From: Cryphonectria parasitica EP155
Lineage: Eukaryota; Ascomycota; Sordariomycetes; Diaporthales; Cryphonectriaceae
Assembly: GCF_011745365.1 (NCBI RefSeq)
Contig: NW_024468916.1
Coordinates: 913,630-977,629 of the forward strand
Reading direction: 5' to 3'
Length of the DNA stretch: 64,000 nt
Below are positions 46,978 to 56,593 of the stretch, one piece after another. Positions within the stretch are counted from its first letter, which is position 1; each line of letters begins with the position of its first letter. The notes beneath the pieces are model-generated. The model made no database searches, was not told the DNA's origin, and worked only from the letters and a program-made list of their open reading frames with translations. A program made the position numbers and the translations under genes.

Positions 46978-47226
46978 ATGCATGTCCAGAAGAACGCCTC
47001 CAGGCCCTTCTTCCACAAGGCCTGCGGCCACACAAAGATCCGCTGCCTTGAGTTCACCGTCTCTGACAAGCCCGCCACTGCTGATGTCCCGCCCGAGCAG
47101 GACTTGAGCAAGTGTCTTGAGGTCAGGACGCTCGATGGGCCCTGCCCGGACTGCTATCCTCTGTACAAGCAGTGCCCCATGTCTGGATTCTACTACAAGG
47201 TAGGCTCTGAGGCGCCCAAGAAGTAG
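46978..47226 (+). CDS. Small Cys/His-rich hypothetical protein (82 aa)
   Basis: Single-exon ORF from an ATG after CACAAG, a favourable fungal context. The sequence holds KACGHTKIRC, then SKCLEV, then GPCPDCYPLYKQC, so one CGH, a CPDC and further single Cys residues could bind one zinc ion. Small proteins with the pattern CGH...C...CPxC are common and uncharacterised in Sordariomycetes. No signal peptide is visible, so an effector role is not supported. The C-terminus is KKVGS-like and basic. Composition is non-repetitive, unlike nearby spurious ORFs. Function unknown. Confidence 0.6.
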   Translation: MHVQKNASRPFFHKACGHTKIRCLEFTVSDKPATADVPPEQDLSKCLEVRTLDGPCPDCYPLYKQCPMSGFYYKVGSEAPKK

Positions 47227-47588
47227 AGAGGCCGTTTGATTTGGTATGCTGGCCACATGCAGCCATTTCAGACATCTCAGACATCTCACTCTATTCTCCC
47301 TTTTTTTCCTTTCTTTTCCATACACATAGGGATTCAGCCCCTCTAACCAGCCCCATTAGGAGATACAGAATGAACTTCACATATTTTTCGCCTTCTTTTC
47401 TAATGCTCATATGAGACTTTGATGCATTTATGTCTATAGTGAAAGTAAGCAGACCCTGTTCAATCCCCACCTATAACCACCACACCCTTCCACATGTTTG
47501 TTGACGTTTCCCCTTCCCATTACCTCCAGGACACAGACAGACAAACAAACTCGCAGGCTATTCACTCACCACACCACATCTGGCCTGC

Positions 47589-47896
47589 CTACTTCCAAGC
47601 CAGCACCTCGCTCTGCAGCACCCCATACCAAGCATCCTCCACCTCCGCCCACCGGTCCAGCAACCCCCGAGCCTCATCACACTCCTCCTCCGTATACCCA
47701 GCCCGCAACCACGCCTCCCGAAACGCATCGCCCCTCGCCAGCCTTCCGCCCAGTGTATCCCGCAGCCGGCGCCGCCCCTCCACACCACTCACGACCGTCG
47801 CGCCCCCGCCGATCCGCACCTTAGCCCCATCATCATCATCCACATCCCAGCCAGCCAGACGAAGATACCGCGGCATATGCGCCCCGCACAGCGCCG

Positions 47897-47935
<39 letters not shown>

Positions 47936-48262
47936 CATCACCACCCCTCCCCTCCTTCCCTTTCCCTGCAATGACAGAGAACAGCCTGTCATGATAGCAC
48001 CGCCGCAGCTCCTCGCCAAAGGGATGCCACGTAATCGACGCAGCATCGCGCGCAGCAAGCAAGCCGCCGCCGCCCCCCTTGAGCACACGACGCACCTCCC
48101 GCAGCGCGGCAACCGGCGCATCCGGCGCGGGCGCGAGGTGGATCAGGGTCTGGGAGGTGAACACGACGTCGAACGTCTCGTCCGGGAACGGCAGCCCTGC
48201 CAGGACATCTGCCTGCAGGAACGTGACGGCGCCCTCGGGAAGGAGGAGCGGCTGCTTCTCGC

Positions 48263-48293
<31 letters not shown>

Positions 48294-48626
48294 ATTGTTA
48301 TCGTTGGTAGAGGAAGTAGTAGAAGAAGCAGAAGCAGAAGCAGCCAGGGCGCGGGCCGATTCGAGGACGGCAAGACCCGAGTCCACACCCGTCACGCTGC
48401 CTCCCTGGGCTGGGTTGATGAGTCCTGCGAGGCCGAGGGTGATGGTTCCGGGCCCGCAGCCTAGGTCGAGGACCTTGTGGTGCGGCTGGATGTGGGGGAG
48501 CACGAAGGCGGCGTCGGTGTGGATGGTGCGGGAGGCGTGGGAGGCCGTGGTGGCTTTGGAGTAGCCCATTGTGTAGCCTCTGGGGGTGGGCGTGGTAGTG
48601 GTTTTGTTGTCTGACGGCGACGACAT
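47589..48626 (-). CDS. Class I SAM-dependent methyltransferase (345 aa)
   Basis: Single exon from ATG 48626. SAM-binding motif I is VLDLGCGPGTITLGLA, followed by the acidic motif GVDSGLAVLESA and the post-motif segment FPDETFDVVFTSQTLIHLA. This is the methyltransferase type 11/25 layout seen in ubiquinone/menaquinone-methylase-like proteins; the acceptor molecule is unknown. Two homopolymers interrupt the fold: about 12 Asn (GTT repeat at 48262-48291) between the acidic motif and the next strand, and about 12 Ser (CTG repeat at 47897-47934) before the C-terminal part. Both repeats stay in frame, so the gene is intact. The N-terminus, PRGYTMGYSKATTASHASRT, is conserved in fungal members. It is convergent with the small Cys-rich gene. 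Confidence 0.9.
47897..47934. repeat. CTG trinucleotide repeat encoding poly-Ser in the methyltransferase
   Basis: About twelve units, read on the minus strand as AGC codons. In frame with the gene. Confidence 0.9.
48262..48291. repeat. GTT trinucleotide repeat encoding poly-Asn in the methyltransferase
   Basis: About ten perfect units, read on the minus strand as AAC codons, with degenerate copies beside it. Confidence 0.9.
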
Positions 48627-49549
48627 GGTATTTTGTCGTTTGTCTTTTTTTCTTTTTTTTTTTAGTCGTTTCTTGGATGCAGTCTGAGAAGTTGATCAGA
48701 TGGAGACTTGCTTCAGAAGAAAGAAGGAGAGGAAGATTGGCAATAAATACTTGGAAATGAGCACAGCATGGACAGGTGAAAAGAAAAAAAAATCGCCCCC
48801 TTCCCCCGAATCATCAATCCGGAATCCCGCCGCAATTCCGGCGCTCCCATCCCTCCCGCGCCGTCTCCTCCAACAGCCAAGCCGGGAAGCCATGCGGTCG
48901 ACGCTTGCCTGCTGTGACCATCCTGGGACTTAGTGGGCCGATATTCCATGTATTCGCTACCTTTTGGGGTCTATGCACCGTCGCTATGGAGAGGACCGTG
49001 AAAATGACTAGCCTTTGTAAGAAGAACGCTGCATCGTATGCTGAGTAGTACGTGCCCATTACGTGCGTGTCGTAGGGAGACCACTACACGAGCCTCGAAG
49101 CAAGACATGGTTACCAGCAACATTGTAAATAACCGCTCAGTCAATCAGTCACGAGCTCGAGTGCAGTAATGGAGAACGGCAGTGCACATGCATGTGTGTA
49201 TCAGAATACAATACTATTGTTATAGCTCAACCGAATAACATGGCCAGTGGAAGTTCTGGCGGTTTAAGAATGATATCTCGTGACAATGAACCAAAAGAGT
49301 CAAGTAACAACCATGACAGTGAACCCGTCCAATTCCGGTAAGAATGTATCATCAAGGTCGACGTCGTGGACGTGCCAGATACTGTTAACCCCTGATGATA
49401 AGGGGAGGGAAAAAAAAAAAGAAGTGGAGGTGCATTCCAAGGAAAAAACCGCAAGGCAGACGCATCCTCCCAGTTCTTGCGAGCGTGTATGAGAAAAGAG
49501 ACACAAACATCCTCTCCGTAAACTTTTATCCCCCCTTTCCTTCCTTCCT
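48627..49549. other. Intergenic region between methyltransferase and CPC1-like genes
   Basis: Both flanking genes are on the minus strand, so this contains the methyltransferase promoter (right of 48626) and the CPC1-like 3' UTR (left of 49550). The minus strand is CT-rich at 48640-48665. No gene is seen. Confidence 0.5.
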
Positions 49550-50374
49550 CTACTGTCCGGCTGCGCCCTGCGAAGAAGCCAGGCTCTTCCAGTGGGCAAG
49601 CTCAGCCGCCAGCTTCTCCTTCTCAGCCTCAAGTTCCCTGACCTGGCGCTCGAGCTCGTCCATGCGCTCCGCCTTGCGCGCCCGAGACTTGCGAGCAGCG
49701 AGGGTGTTCTTGGCGCGCTTCATGCCCACCGTATCGCTGGGGTCATCGATGGTGATGGGAGGCAGGGGCTTGCCACGTCGGCGAGCGCTCACCCCAGACA
49801 CCGACGAGTGACGACCAGAGGGAGACGAGGATGCACTAGACTTGCGTGCTTGGCTGGGCCTTCGAGCAGGCTCAAAGTCCTCCGAATCCACAGATGGAGA
49901 GTCCTCAGCCTGGGCGGCCGGCACAGGCGCAGGTGCCGCCAGTGCTGGTGCCGGTGCAGCAGATGTCTCGGCATCAGGAAACAGAGACGGCCACTCTTGC
50001 GCGGTCTCAAAGTCGTTCTGGGCAAAGAGAGGGGAAGCATTCCAATCCTCAGTGAAGGCAGGAGACGTGTCATAGCCCGAAGGCGTTGTCAGGTGCGTCA
50101 GAGCAGTGGATCCCGGAGCAGACATCAGGTTCTCCGTCAGGAGCAGCTCCGTGGGAGACACACTCATGACGGAGCTGTGTAGGGAACCACTCAGGTCGAG
50201 GCCGAATGCTGGGTTGGCCGGAGAGGAGAACTCTGAGACCGGCGCCCCGCCCTCGAAGGGGCCGAAATCGGGGAGATCAATGTCTGTGCGCGAATCTTGT
50301 GAGTCAGGGCTGTGCTGAAAGTAGTGAGGAGGAAGCAGTATGTTTAGGGAGGAGGTAGTAGTACCTAGTTCCAT

Positions 50375-50410
<36 letters not shown>

Positions 50411-51100
50411 CGGACCGTTGAATAAAGGAACAGGTGGACGTTGACCGTTAATGACACGACGGTGTTGACCGTTGTTGACAGCGGCAGTGGATCCTGGGGC
50501 AGATGCCGAATAGATCGGGCTGTTCTGGTTGCGCGACTGTCGTAACAAGTGCTGGCGGTGGAGAGCTCTAGCTCTAGCAGCTTCGTCCTGCTGTGCTGCT
50601 AATGGAGACCGAGAAGATGGTGTAAGCCGTTGTCGAGTATTGCTTTGCAGATGAACCCGGTTGGGTTGTTGGATGGCAGAGCGTCTATGTGGCTGCGGAA
50701 GGTGATCCGGAGGGTATAGGACAAAGTCCTCGTGCGGCGCAGAAGGTCGCTGTGGGGACAGATGAGGCGGGTGTGCAGGATGTTGTGCCGGAAGGCTCGA
50801 AGTACTGGGAGGAAGCCATGTTGACTGTGGTGAATCCGTGTTGGCGACGGGGTCGTCAAAAAATGATGAATTCAGTCCGCGAGGAACTGAAGATTGAGTG
50901 GGGTGGGGGGGGACAAAACTGTCAAAAAATTGGGAAGTTATTTTGACGGTGGGTTGCTGCACGAGGCCAGTGGGGGAAAAGTTGTTTAGAACATCTTGAT
51001 TGCGATGTTCTGTAGTATTTTGATGATTGTTGTTGTTGAGGCTGGTTAATGGAAAGGAAGAAGAAGAGGCAAAAGAGGTGCCTGAAATGTGGGATGCCAT
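49550..51100 (-). CDS. cpc1: CPC1/GCN4-like bZIP transcription factor, cross-pathway control (516 aa)
   Basis: Nuclear bZIP activator of amino-acid biosynthetic genes under starvation (GCN4 in yeast, CPC1 in Neurospora, CpcA in Aspergillus). Single exon from ATG 51100 (MASHISGTSF); an upstream in-frame TTG was rejected. The bZIP domain is at the extreme C-terminus: basic region KNTLAARKSRARKAERM, then a leucine zipper beginning ELERQVRELEAEKEKLAAEL. ITIDDPSDTVGMKRAKN just before it is typical of the family. The N-terminal half is Ser/Asn/Pro-rich, with a poly-Asn run of about 11 from a GTT repeat at 50377-50410. The middle holds acidic aromatic activation-type segments such as FTEDWNASPLFAQNDF. 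Family members are controlled by uORFs in a long leader, and short minus-strand uORFs are present upstream here. Confidence 0.93.
50377..50410. repeat. GTT trinucleotide repeat encoding poly-Asn in CPC1
   Basis: About eleven units, read on the minus strand as AAC or AAT codons. In frame. Confidence 0.9.
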
Positions 51101-51580
51101 GATATTTTTGTAGGCCAGCAACCGGCGCCCTGGGTTGGGCTTGTGGGCACTAGCGAGGTACTAACGGATCCCTGCTCTTTTTCCCTTATGAGTCACAGCA
51201 CTGTTTGTGCGCCCTACCGTGGCTGTATCAGAAGGGTGGGGCTTTTGCTTTTTTCCAGTGATGAGAGAAAGGGTTAGGGTTGCGCGACAACTTGGACGGT
51301 GGGGGCTGAATGGTGTTGGCCACTTGCAGCAGGTTACTGTATGTGACTGTTGTATAGTAAGTATTGTGAGTGTGCGTGAGTGCATGTGCAGTGAAAGATG
51401 CTGAAGTCAGGAGAAGAAGAAAAAGATTCGTGTCTTCAACAGAAACTGGCAGGCGGGCTCTCAAATATCTCCCATGTTTAGGCATCTGTTTAGCTTTATT
51501 CCACATCAGAATTGTTCTCAACTCTTCAAGTGCGAACAAGACGTGGTGTTAAGTGCCAAGAGCCCACATCACATTGGAGG
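51101..51580 (-). promoter_or_regulatory. Putative CPC1 5' leader with several short upstream ORFs
   Basis: On the minus strand the region before ATG 51100 contains several upstream ATGs. There is an ATG-TGA minimal ORF (51569-51574), a 6-residue ORF MWALGT (51549-51569), a 4-residue ORF MGDI (51461-51475), and longer open frames from ATG 51506 and ATG 51385. GCN4/CPC1 homologues use such uORFs for starvation-dependent translation. A TGAGTCA element (51189-51195), the bZIP binding consensus, and GGGTTAGGG (51271-51279) also lie here. The transcription start is unknown, and leader introns could remove some uORFs. Confidence 0.5.
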
Positions 51581-54204
51581 ACGTGTCCTCTTGACACACA
51601 GAGGCAGCTTGGGGGAGGGGTGGCACCCGCGAGAGGATGGGCGTCGATCTAGGTCAATCGCCAGAACTAGCGCAACGAAGGAGCCTGACGGCGAACCTGA
51701 AAAGGACTAGCTCGTCTCCAGGCCCAGAGATTGCAGACCGTATGGAATTACTAATTTTTGGACTATGGAACTCTGGCAAAAGGCGGGATTTGGTTCACAA
51801 ACCTGCAACGTCCTGCCGCAGCGCCACACAGTCCTACATTTCTCTCTCTCTCTCCTCCCAAGGGGACCAACCAATTTGGTTGTATGGCTGAATGAATAAG
51901 CTTCATTCTCAGGTAGGTCTTAGCCTCAAACAGGAGAAGTGCTGCACCCCTCAAGATGGTTTCTCTTTTGGCTGATTGGTCGGATTTCTGAGGCAGTGCC
52001 CCTCCATTGTCCCCCTCCACCCCCCCTCCCCGGTCCAAACCCACTTACTAGTATAGGCAACAAAAGGACCATGTTTCCTCCCTCCTACTCCCTCCTCCTC
52101 CCCCTCCCATACTATGTACAGTGGGATGGAGAACAGTGGGATAGGGATATCTAGCGAGCCTTGTTTGAACCCCATTGGACTACTATGGTACTAAGTGAGG
52201 ACAAATTTGCCAAGTGCTGCCTGAGAGAGCATTGCGCAATGAGGATAACGACGACCTGCGCAAGCCCAGGCGCCCATCCTAGGTCATGCGCACCCCATTG
52301 CGCGTTGCGCTTACTGGCCTTTCTACCACCCTCTCGGTGTTTGGGCCCAGAGTCCAGGACATGTCCTAGAATCCCGCAAGACGCTCCTCCTCGAGCGTCC
52401 TTTTCTCCATCCAGCGAATCAGAGAGACGAATCTGAGGGAGCGAATCGAGAATCGAGAATCAAAGGGGAAAAGAAAATGAGTCACAACACTGTAATCCCT
52501 GTCTCTTGCGGCAGCTTTTGCAGCAGGAGCGCACGTCCATCAGCAGCACCATGCCAGTTCTCAAACAGCCGAGATTGGAAAGCCGCGCAAGAGACGGAAG
52601 AGAGTGCCCACAGAAATCGCCCATTCAAAGCCCTTTTTCAACGGTAGGAAAATCGGTCACCATCTTCCAGGCCGCTAAACGTTGTTTTCGGGACACCGGA
52701 AACCAACTGGACATGCAGATAGCGAGTACGAACTCCGTACCCGTCCGAGCTCCGTACCTAACTCCATCTCTCCAAAAAAAAAAAAAAAAAAATCGGCAAG
52801 ATGCTGTTTTACTCGTGTCTGTCTGCCTCTTTTTCCCTCACAACATTTATGATCCCAATCGCGCCAGTTACGTCTTTTCTTTAGGGAGGAGGGAGGGGGC
52901 GGCAACGTCGCACCAATCACCACCAGACGAAGTCCTCAGCTGGCCGCGCCCACCCTCTCAATATCCGCACATTCGCCCTTTCGATCTCGACGCACGATAG
53001 AAGTATTTGTCGTGTGGAAGGGCGTCTCTGATAAGGCACCTCAAGCTAATGCGGGCCTTACCCCCAGCGATCACCCTGCCACACCGAGTCCACACACAAA
53101 CACGAACAAACAGGGCAGGGCGGGGAGGAACCTTGCGGTCCTTTGGCTTGTTGGGTCCCTGCTGCGCAACGGCGCATAGACAGGCCGGCGGGCGTAAGCA
53201 GTGCAGCCCCAGCCTCCTCTTGTGCCCCCCCCCCCGGGCATAACTCGTCTGTCTCTCTTTGGGGTCAGCACTTGTGAAGACGGGGAGACACTTGGGGGAA
53301 ATCCCCCTTTTGTTTCCTCCCCTTTCGTCCACCCGTTTCCTCCCTCTTTGTCTCTCTCTAGGTTTGCCACCCCGACCTTTTTTGGTGATCTTTTTTATAT
53401 TTTATCTATTCTTGATAATTGGCCTTTCTTGAGTTCCACGAAGACCCACCTGCGCTTAGACACGGCTCTTTGGTGTAGCGCAAAGGCAGAGACGATACCA
53501 GCAAGTATTAGGCCGCCCGAAGGGTGAGAAATACGACTCGTATTCACAATTCGCCTTGTTAGTAGCCAAGAAGTGCCTTGGACCTTTCTGGCCCAAATCC
53601 GGCACTGATTTGGATCGTCTCGACAAGGATAGCATTCTTGCACTTCCCAGAGGACAGATAAGCTCTCAGGCTCGAGACAAGTGTCTCTGCTGGGACGAAC
53701 GCGTTCCGTCGGTTGGGCTCCTCGTGTCTCTACGAGGCAGACCAACTGTTCATTCCCGTTGTCTTTCTTGTGGGTCCATTACGCGCGTTCCAACAGCTGT
53801 TGGCATACAAGAACAAAGGAATATTCTGTGCCATCATCTTCTGTTTGAAGCTGACTCTGGTCCACGACGGCTCGAGGTGAGTCTATACAAAGGGGTTGGA
53901 GTATAGGGTCTGGACGTGATGAGATGGCGAAGTGTTAGCCAGCTTGCCCGGTCTTTCATGCCTTAAAATTCGAGGTCGCTCGTGAGCCTTATTCTGCAAA
54001 GCACCAGTGTACGACTTGAACAAGATCATCATCATTGGTGGTATGTGGTGATCTCCTTGTCTTTCAATGGTGAGTTGATGTTTTCTCCGGAAGGGAAAAT
54101 GATGAGAAGAATCAGTACCGCAATACCAGACGGCGGGCCTGGCCTATGATACATGGATAAATGTACGCTCTTTCTTTTCATATTGCTGGCGGCTCGTCCA
54201 CAGC
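51581..54204. other. Intergenic region upstream of CPC1
   Basis: Probably includes the distal CPC1 promoter; a second TGAGTCA lies at 52478-52484. It contains a 19-A run (52774-52792) and a 10-C run (53225-53234). The ORFs at 52506-53000 and 53395-53906 overlap in opposite strands without motifs. No tRNA or rRNA was found. Confidence 0.45.
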
Positions 54205-54366
54205 CTATGCGGCTCCCTTCGCATTGAGCTGGTAAGAGACCATCGCCAGCCGGTTGAGAGACCAGCTATGAACTTCTCGTTGAAGAACGCTTTGCAGCTC
54301 CAAGAAAGCATCGAGATATTGAGCCCAACGATTAAATCCATCACAGAGACGAGGATCACCGACGCC
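54205..54366 (-). pseudogene. Short coding relic, family not recognised
   Basis: One minus-strand frame reads DGFNRWAQYLDAFLEL, then QSVLQREVHSWSLNRLAMVS and YQLNAKGAA before a TAG at 54205. The amphipathic, non-repetitive composition looks like the C-terminal end of a real protein. Upstream the frame is broken by stops, with other protein-like pieces (SFETNDWRLLWHKD at about 54.8 kb; SDMLKKLERLISMSTRYTLE at about 55.0 kb) in different frames. It may be one or two decayed genes, or unrecognised exons of a live gene. No function is assigned. Confidence 0.35.
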
Positions 54367-55480
54367 TGGTCACCCCTAGCATCGGGCATCAGACCAATAA
54401 CCGCTCATAGCTGAAGGAGTAAAAGGGATGCAGCTATGTTCGAGGTGCCATCATCATGCTGATCCGCAAAAAGCACATAGTCAGAAAGAGGCCTTTACAT
54501 GCTGTACTGTACGCATAGAAAAGAGGGACGGATGATACAAGTGATGATGATGCACGCTGTTGTCCATAGGGTTGATGCACTCACGCTGCGTCAAGTGAGG
54601 AACAACCTCCTTCCCGTCCCACCTTCTCTCCTTTCCTGGGCCACTCAACAAGTTGCCTACAGAGCACTATTGTGTCTCTTTTTCTCCAGCTTCCTGATGA
54701 TAGAATACTGATGCAGTGTTTTTTTTTTTCACTCGATTCAGGGCATATGCAGCGTTGAGGCGAGTATCTTTGTGCCAGAGGAGTCGCCAATCATTTGTTT
54801 CAAAGGATGGCTGAGGATCGTGTAAGAGAATTTTGAAAACTCGGAAAGTGCCAGTGCAAGTTGGCGGGTCTTTCGGCAAGATGTACCTAGGCCCAAAAAT
54901 CCTTCTCAGAGCTTGGTGTGGAAATCTGCAGAGACATAGATAGGAGCGAGAGTCTGTACATGCTTTGAACACCCCCCCAAGCGAGCATTCTCTAGTGTAT
55001 AGCGAGTCGACATAGAGATCAATCTCTCCAGCTTTTTTAACATATCACTTGTGCGATGTGATGACTTGACCTCAGCTGTCCTCAGCAGGCATCTACGGTG
55101 ATCGGGCAGCCATACCCAAACAGTAGAAGGCATGGCCAATCGCGTGTTACAGATCACGCCTCCAAGGACCCGCTTTAGCCATCATTTAGGCGAACACTGA
55201 CAAGGCCAAAGAGACATCAAAACTGCGACTACACAATGCAAACAGTGTCCATCTCGCTACCCGAATCACGCTTTCTGCGACATCTCGCATTGACACCAGT
55301 GGTATGAAGCACTCAAGGCACAGACCCGTCATTGCCCGTGTTGCTGCTTCCGTCCCGGTATCACTCTCACTTGTGTCCTAGGTACGGCAAGGGCTGCTGG
55401 TTTTTGAGCGTAAAGCTTGACTATTTCGAGCACGTACCACAGCAGAACAAGTCTTGGAAAGCTGCACGTGCCATCGAATC
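54367..55480. other. Intergenic region between relics
   Basis: Contains scattered minus-strand protein-like fragments noted with the neighbouring relic, but no continuous gene. A poly-T run lies at 54719-54729. Confidence 0.35.
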
Positions 55481-56165
55481 CAGCTTGTTGGGTGGCTGCT
55501 TTTATGTGAGCCGGTGGTAGCCCAGTGAAGAGAAATGACAGTGCGAAATCCGGACTCAGAAGATATAGGGACCGCAAGGAGGTGATCGACCTCCCAGTAT
55601 CCAGGCCACGTGCCCACGAGCTTCCAGTCGAGGACCGCAACGACTCTTCCGTCCTTGATGAGGATGTTGTTGGCTTGCAATGAACCGTGTGTCACGACAG
55701 ACTCCAGGTTGTCATTTGGCATGAGAGTTTGAAAGCATGGTGTTCACAACATAGATAGAATGACCTGGTTCGCCGCCGAATCGAGCCAAGGTCTGCGAAA
55801 TGTAACAGGAAAACCACGCCATGAGTAGCCAGTGGCTTTCGACGTTCTAACCAAAGAAGGCGACAGCATCGACGAGGATAGTCCATGTTTGTTGGTTTGC
55901 TTATCATATATTCCAGAATTCGGCAGCATGGACGGTGTAGTCAAACTTGACCACTTCGTAGGTCCTCTTCCCAAGTTGTGGCATCTAGAATCGTTCGTAT
56001 CGAAAGACGATCTCGTGAGGATAAGTGAGGCAAACAAATCGTGGAGAATCTCGATAGTACTCGTAGGCCAAGGCACGCTTTGGTACGTGGAGAGCAGATC
56101 GATCACCACGTATGGATCTGTTTGGGTACTATACAATGTGCGGTATTCTTCAAGGAATTTAATCT
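55481..56165 (-). pseudogene. Aminoglycoside-phosphotransferase (APH) family kinase pseudogene
   Basis: The strongest segment reads THGSLQANNILIKDG, then RVVAVLDWKLVGTWPGYWEV, the catalytic-loop and metal-binding-loop pattern of fungal APH-family kinases (normally HGDxxxxN...DWE). The catalytic Asp is replaced by Ser, while the Asn and the later DW are kept. Upstream minus-strand pieces lie in other frames, including RTYEVVKFDYTVHAAEFW, which resembles the ATP-binding Lys region, and each is broken by stops. Downstream the frame loses similarity after WEVDHLLAVP. The gene is therefore inactivated by frameshifts, stops and loss of the catalytic residue. Fungal members of this family are mostly uncharacterised small-molecule kinases, not antibiotic-resistance enzymes. 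Boundaries are approximate. Confidence 0.65.
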
Positions 56166-56541
56166 GAAGACCAATTGGGATTGAATAGTGGCCTTATAGA
56201 TCGAAGAATGTGCGTATGGCTATGGAGATCACGTTCGAATTCACTTGAGCCCGTCTTCCATTCGGTACCACGGAAGTGGATGATGATGTTTTTTTCGGGG
56301 TCCGGTCGATTGGGATCCGACTCCTCTTTTGTTGATGCTCTCTAGAGTTCTCTTGTATTTTCCTCCCGTCCCTGTAATCAGCTCTGGCCGGTCCATTGCT
56401 GTCGAGTGCGGCCCAAACTGGCCTCGAGCTGCTCGAGCAGCCTGAGAAGCATTCTCACCTTCACTAGACCCGCTGGTGTATGGTTCTCCTGAGCGAATGG
56501 CACGTCCTCTGGGCTCGTGTCGACAACTTGAAGCGTCTGTT

Positions 56542-56593
<52 letters not shown>

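Noticed and set aside
46645..47325. 226-codon minus-strand ORF
   Set aside because: Antisense to the small Cys-rich gene; composition lacks domain structure and it extends through non-coding flanks.
30463..48626. Idea that the AflR-like factor, DUF885 protein, dienelactone hydrolase and methyltransferase form a biosynthetic cluster
   Set aside because: No backbone synthase is present, 10 kb of empty DNA separates the regulator from the rest, and the CPC1 gene next to them is a housekeeping regulator.
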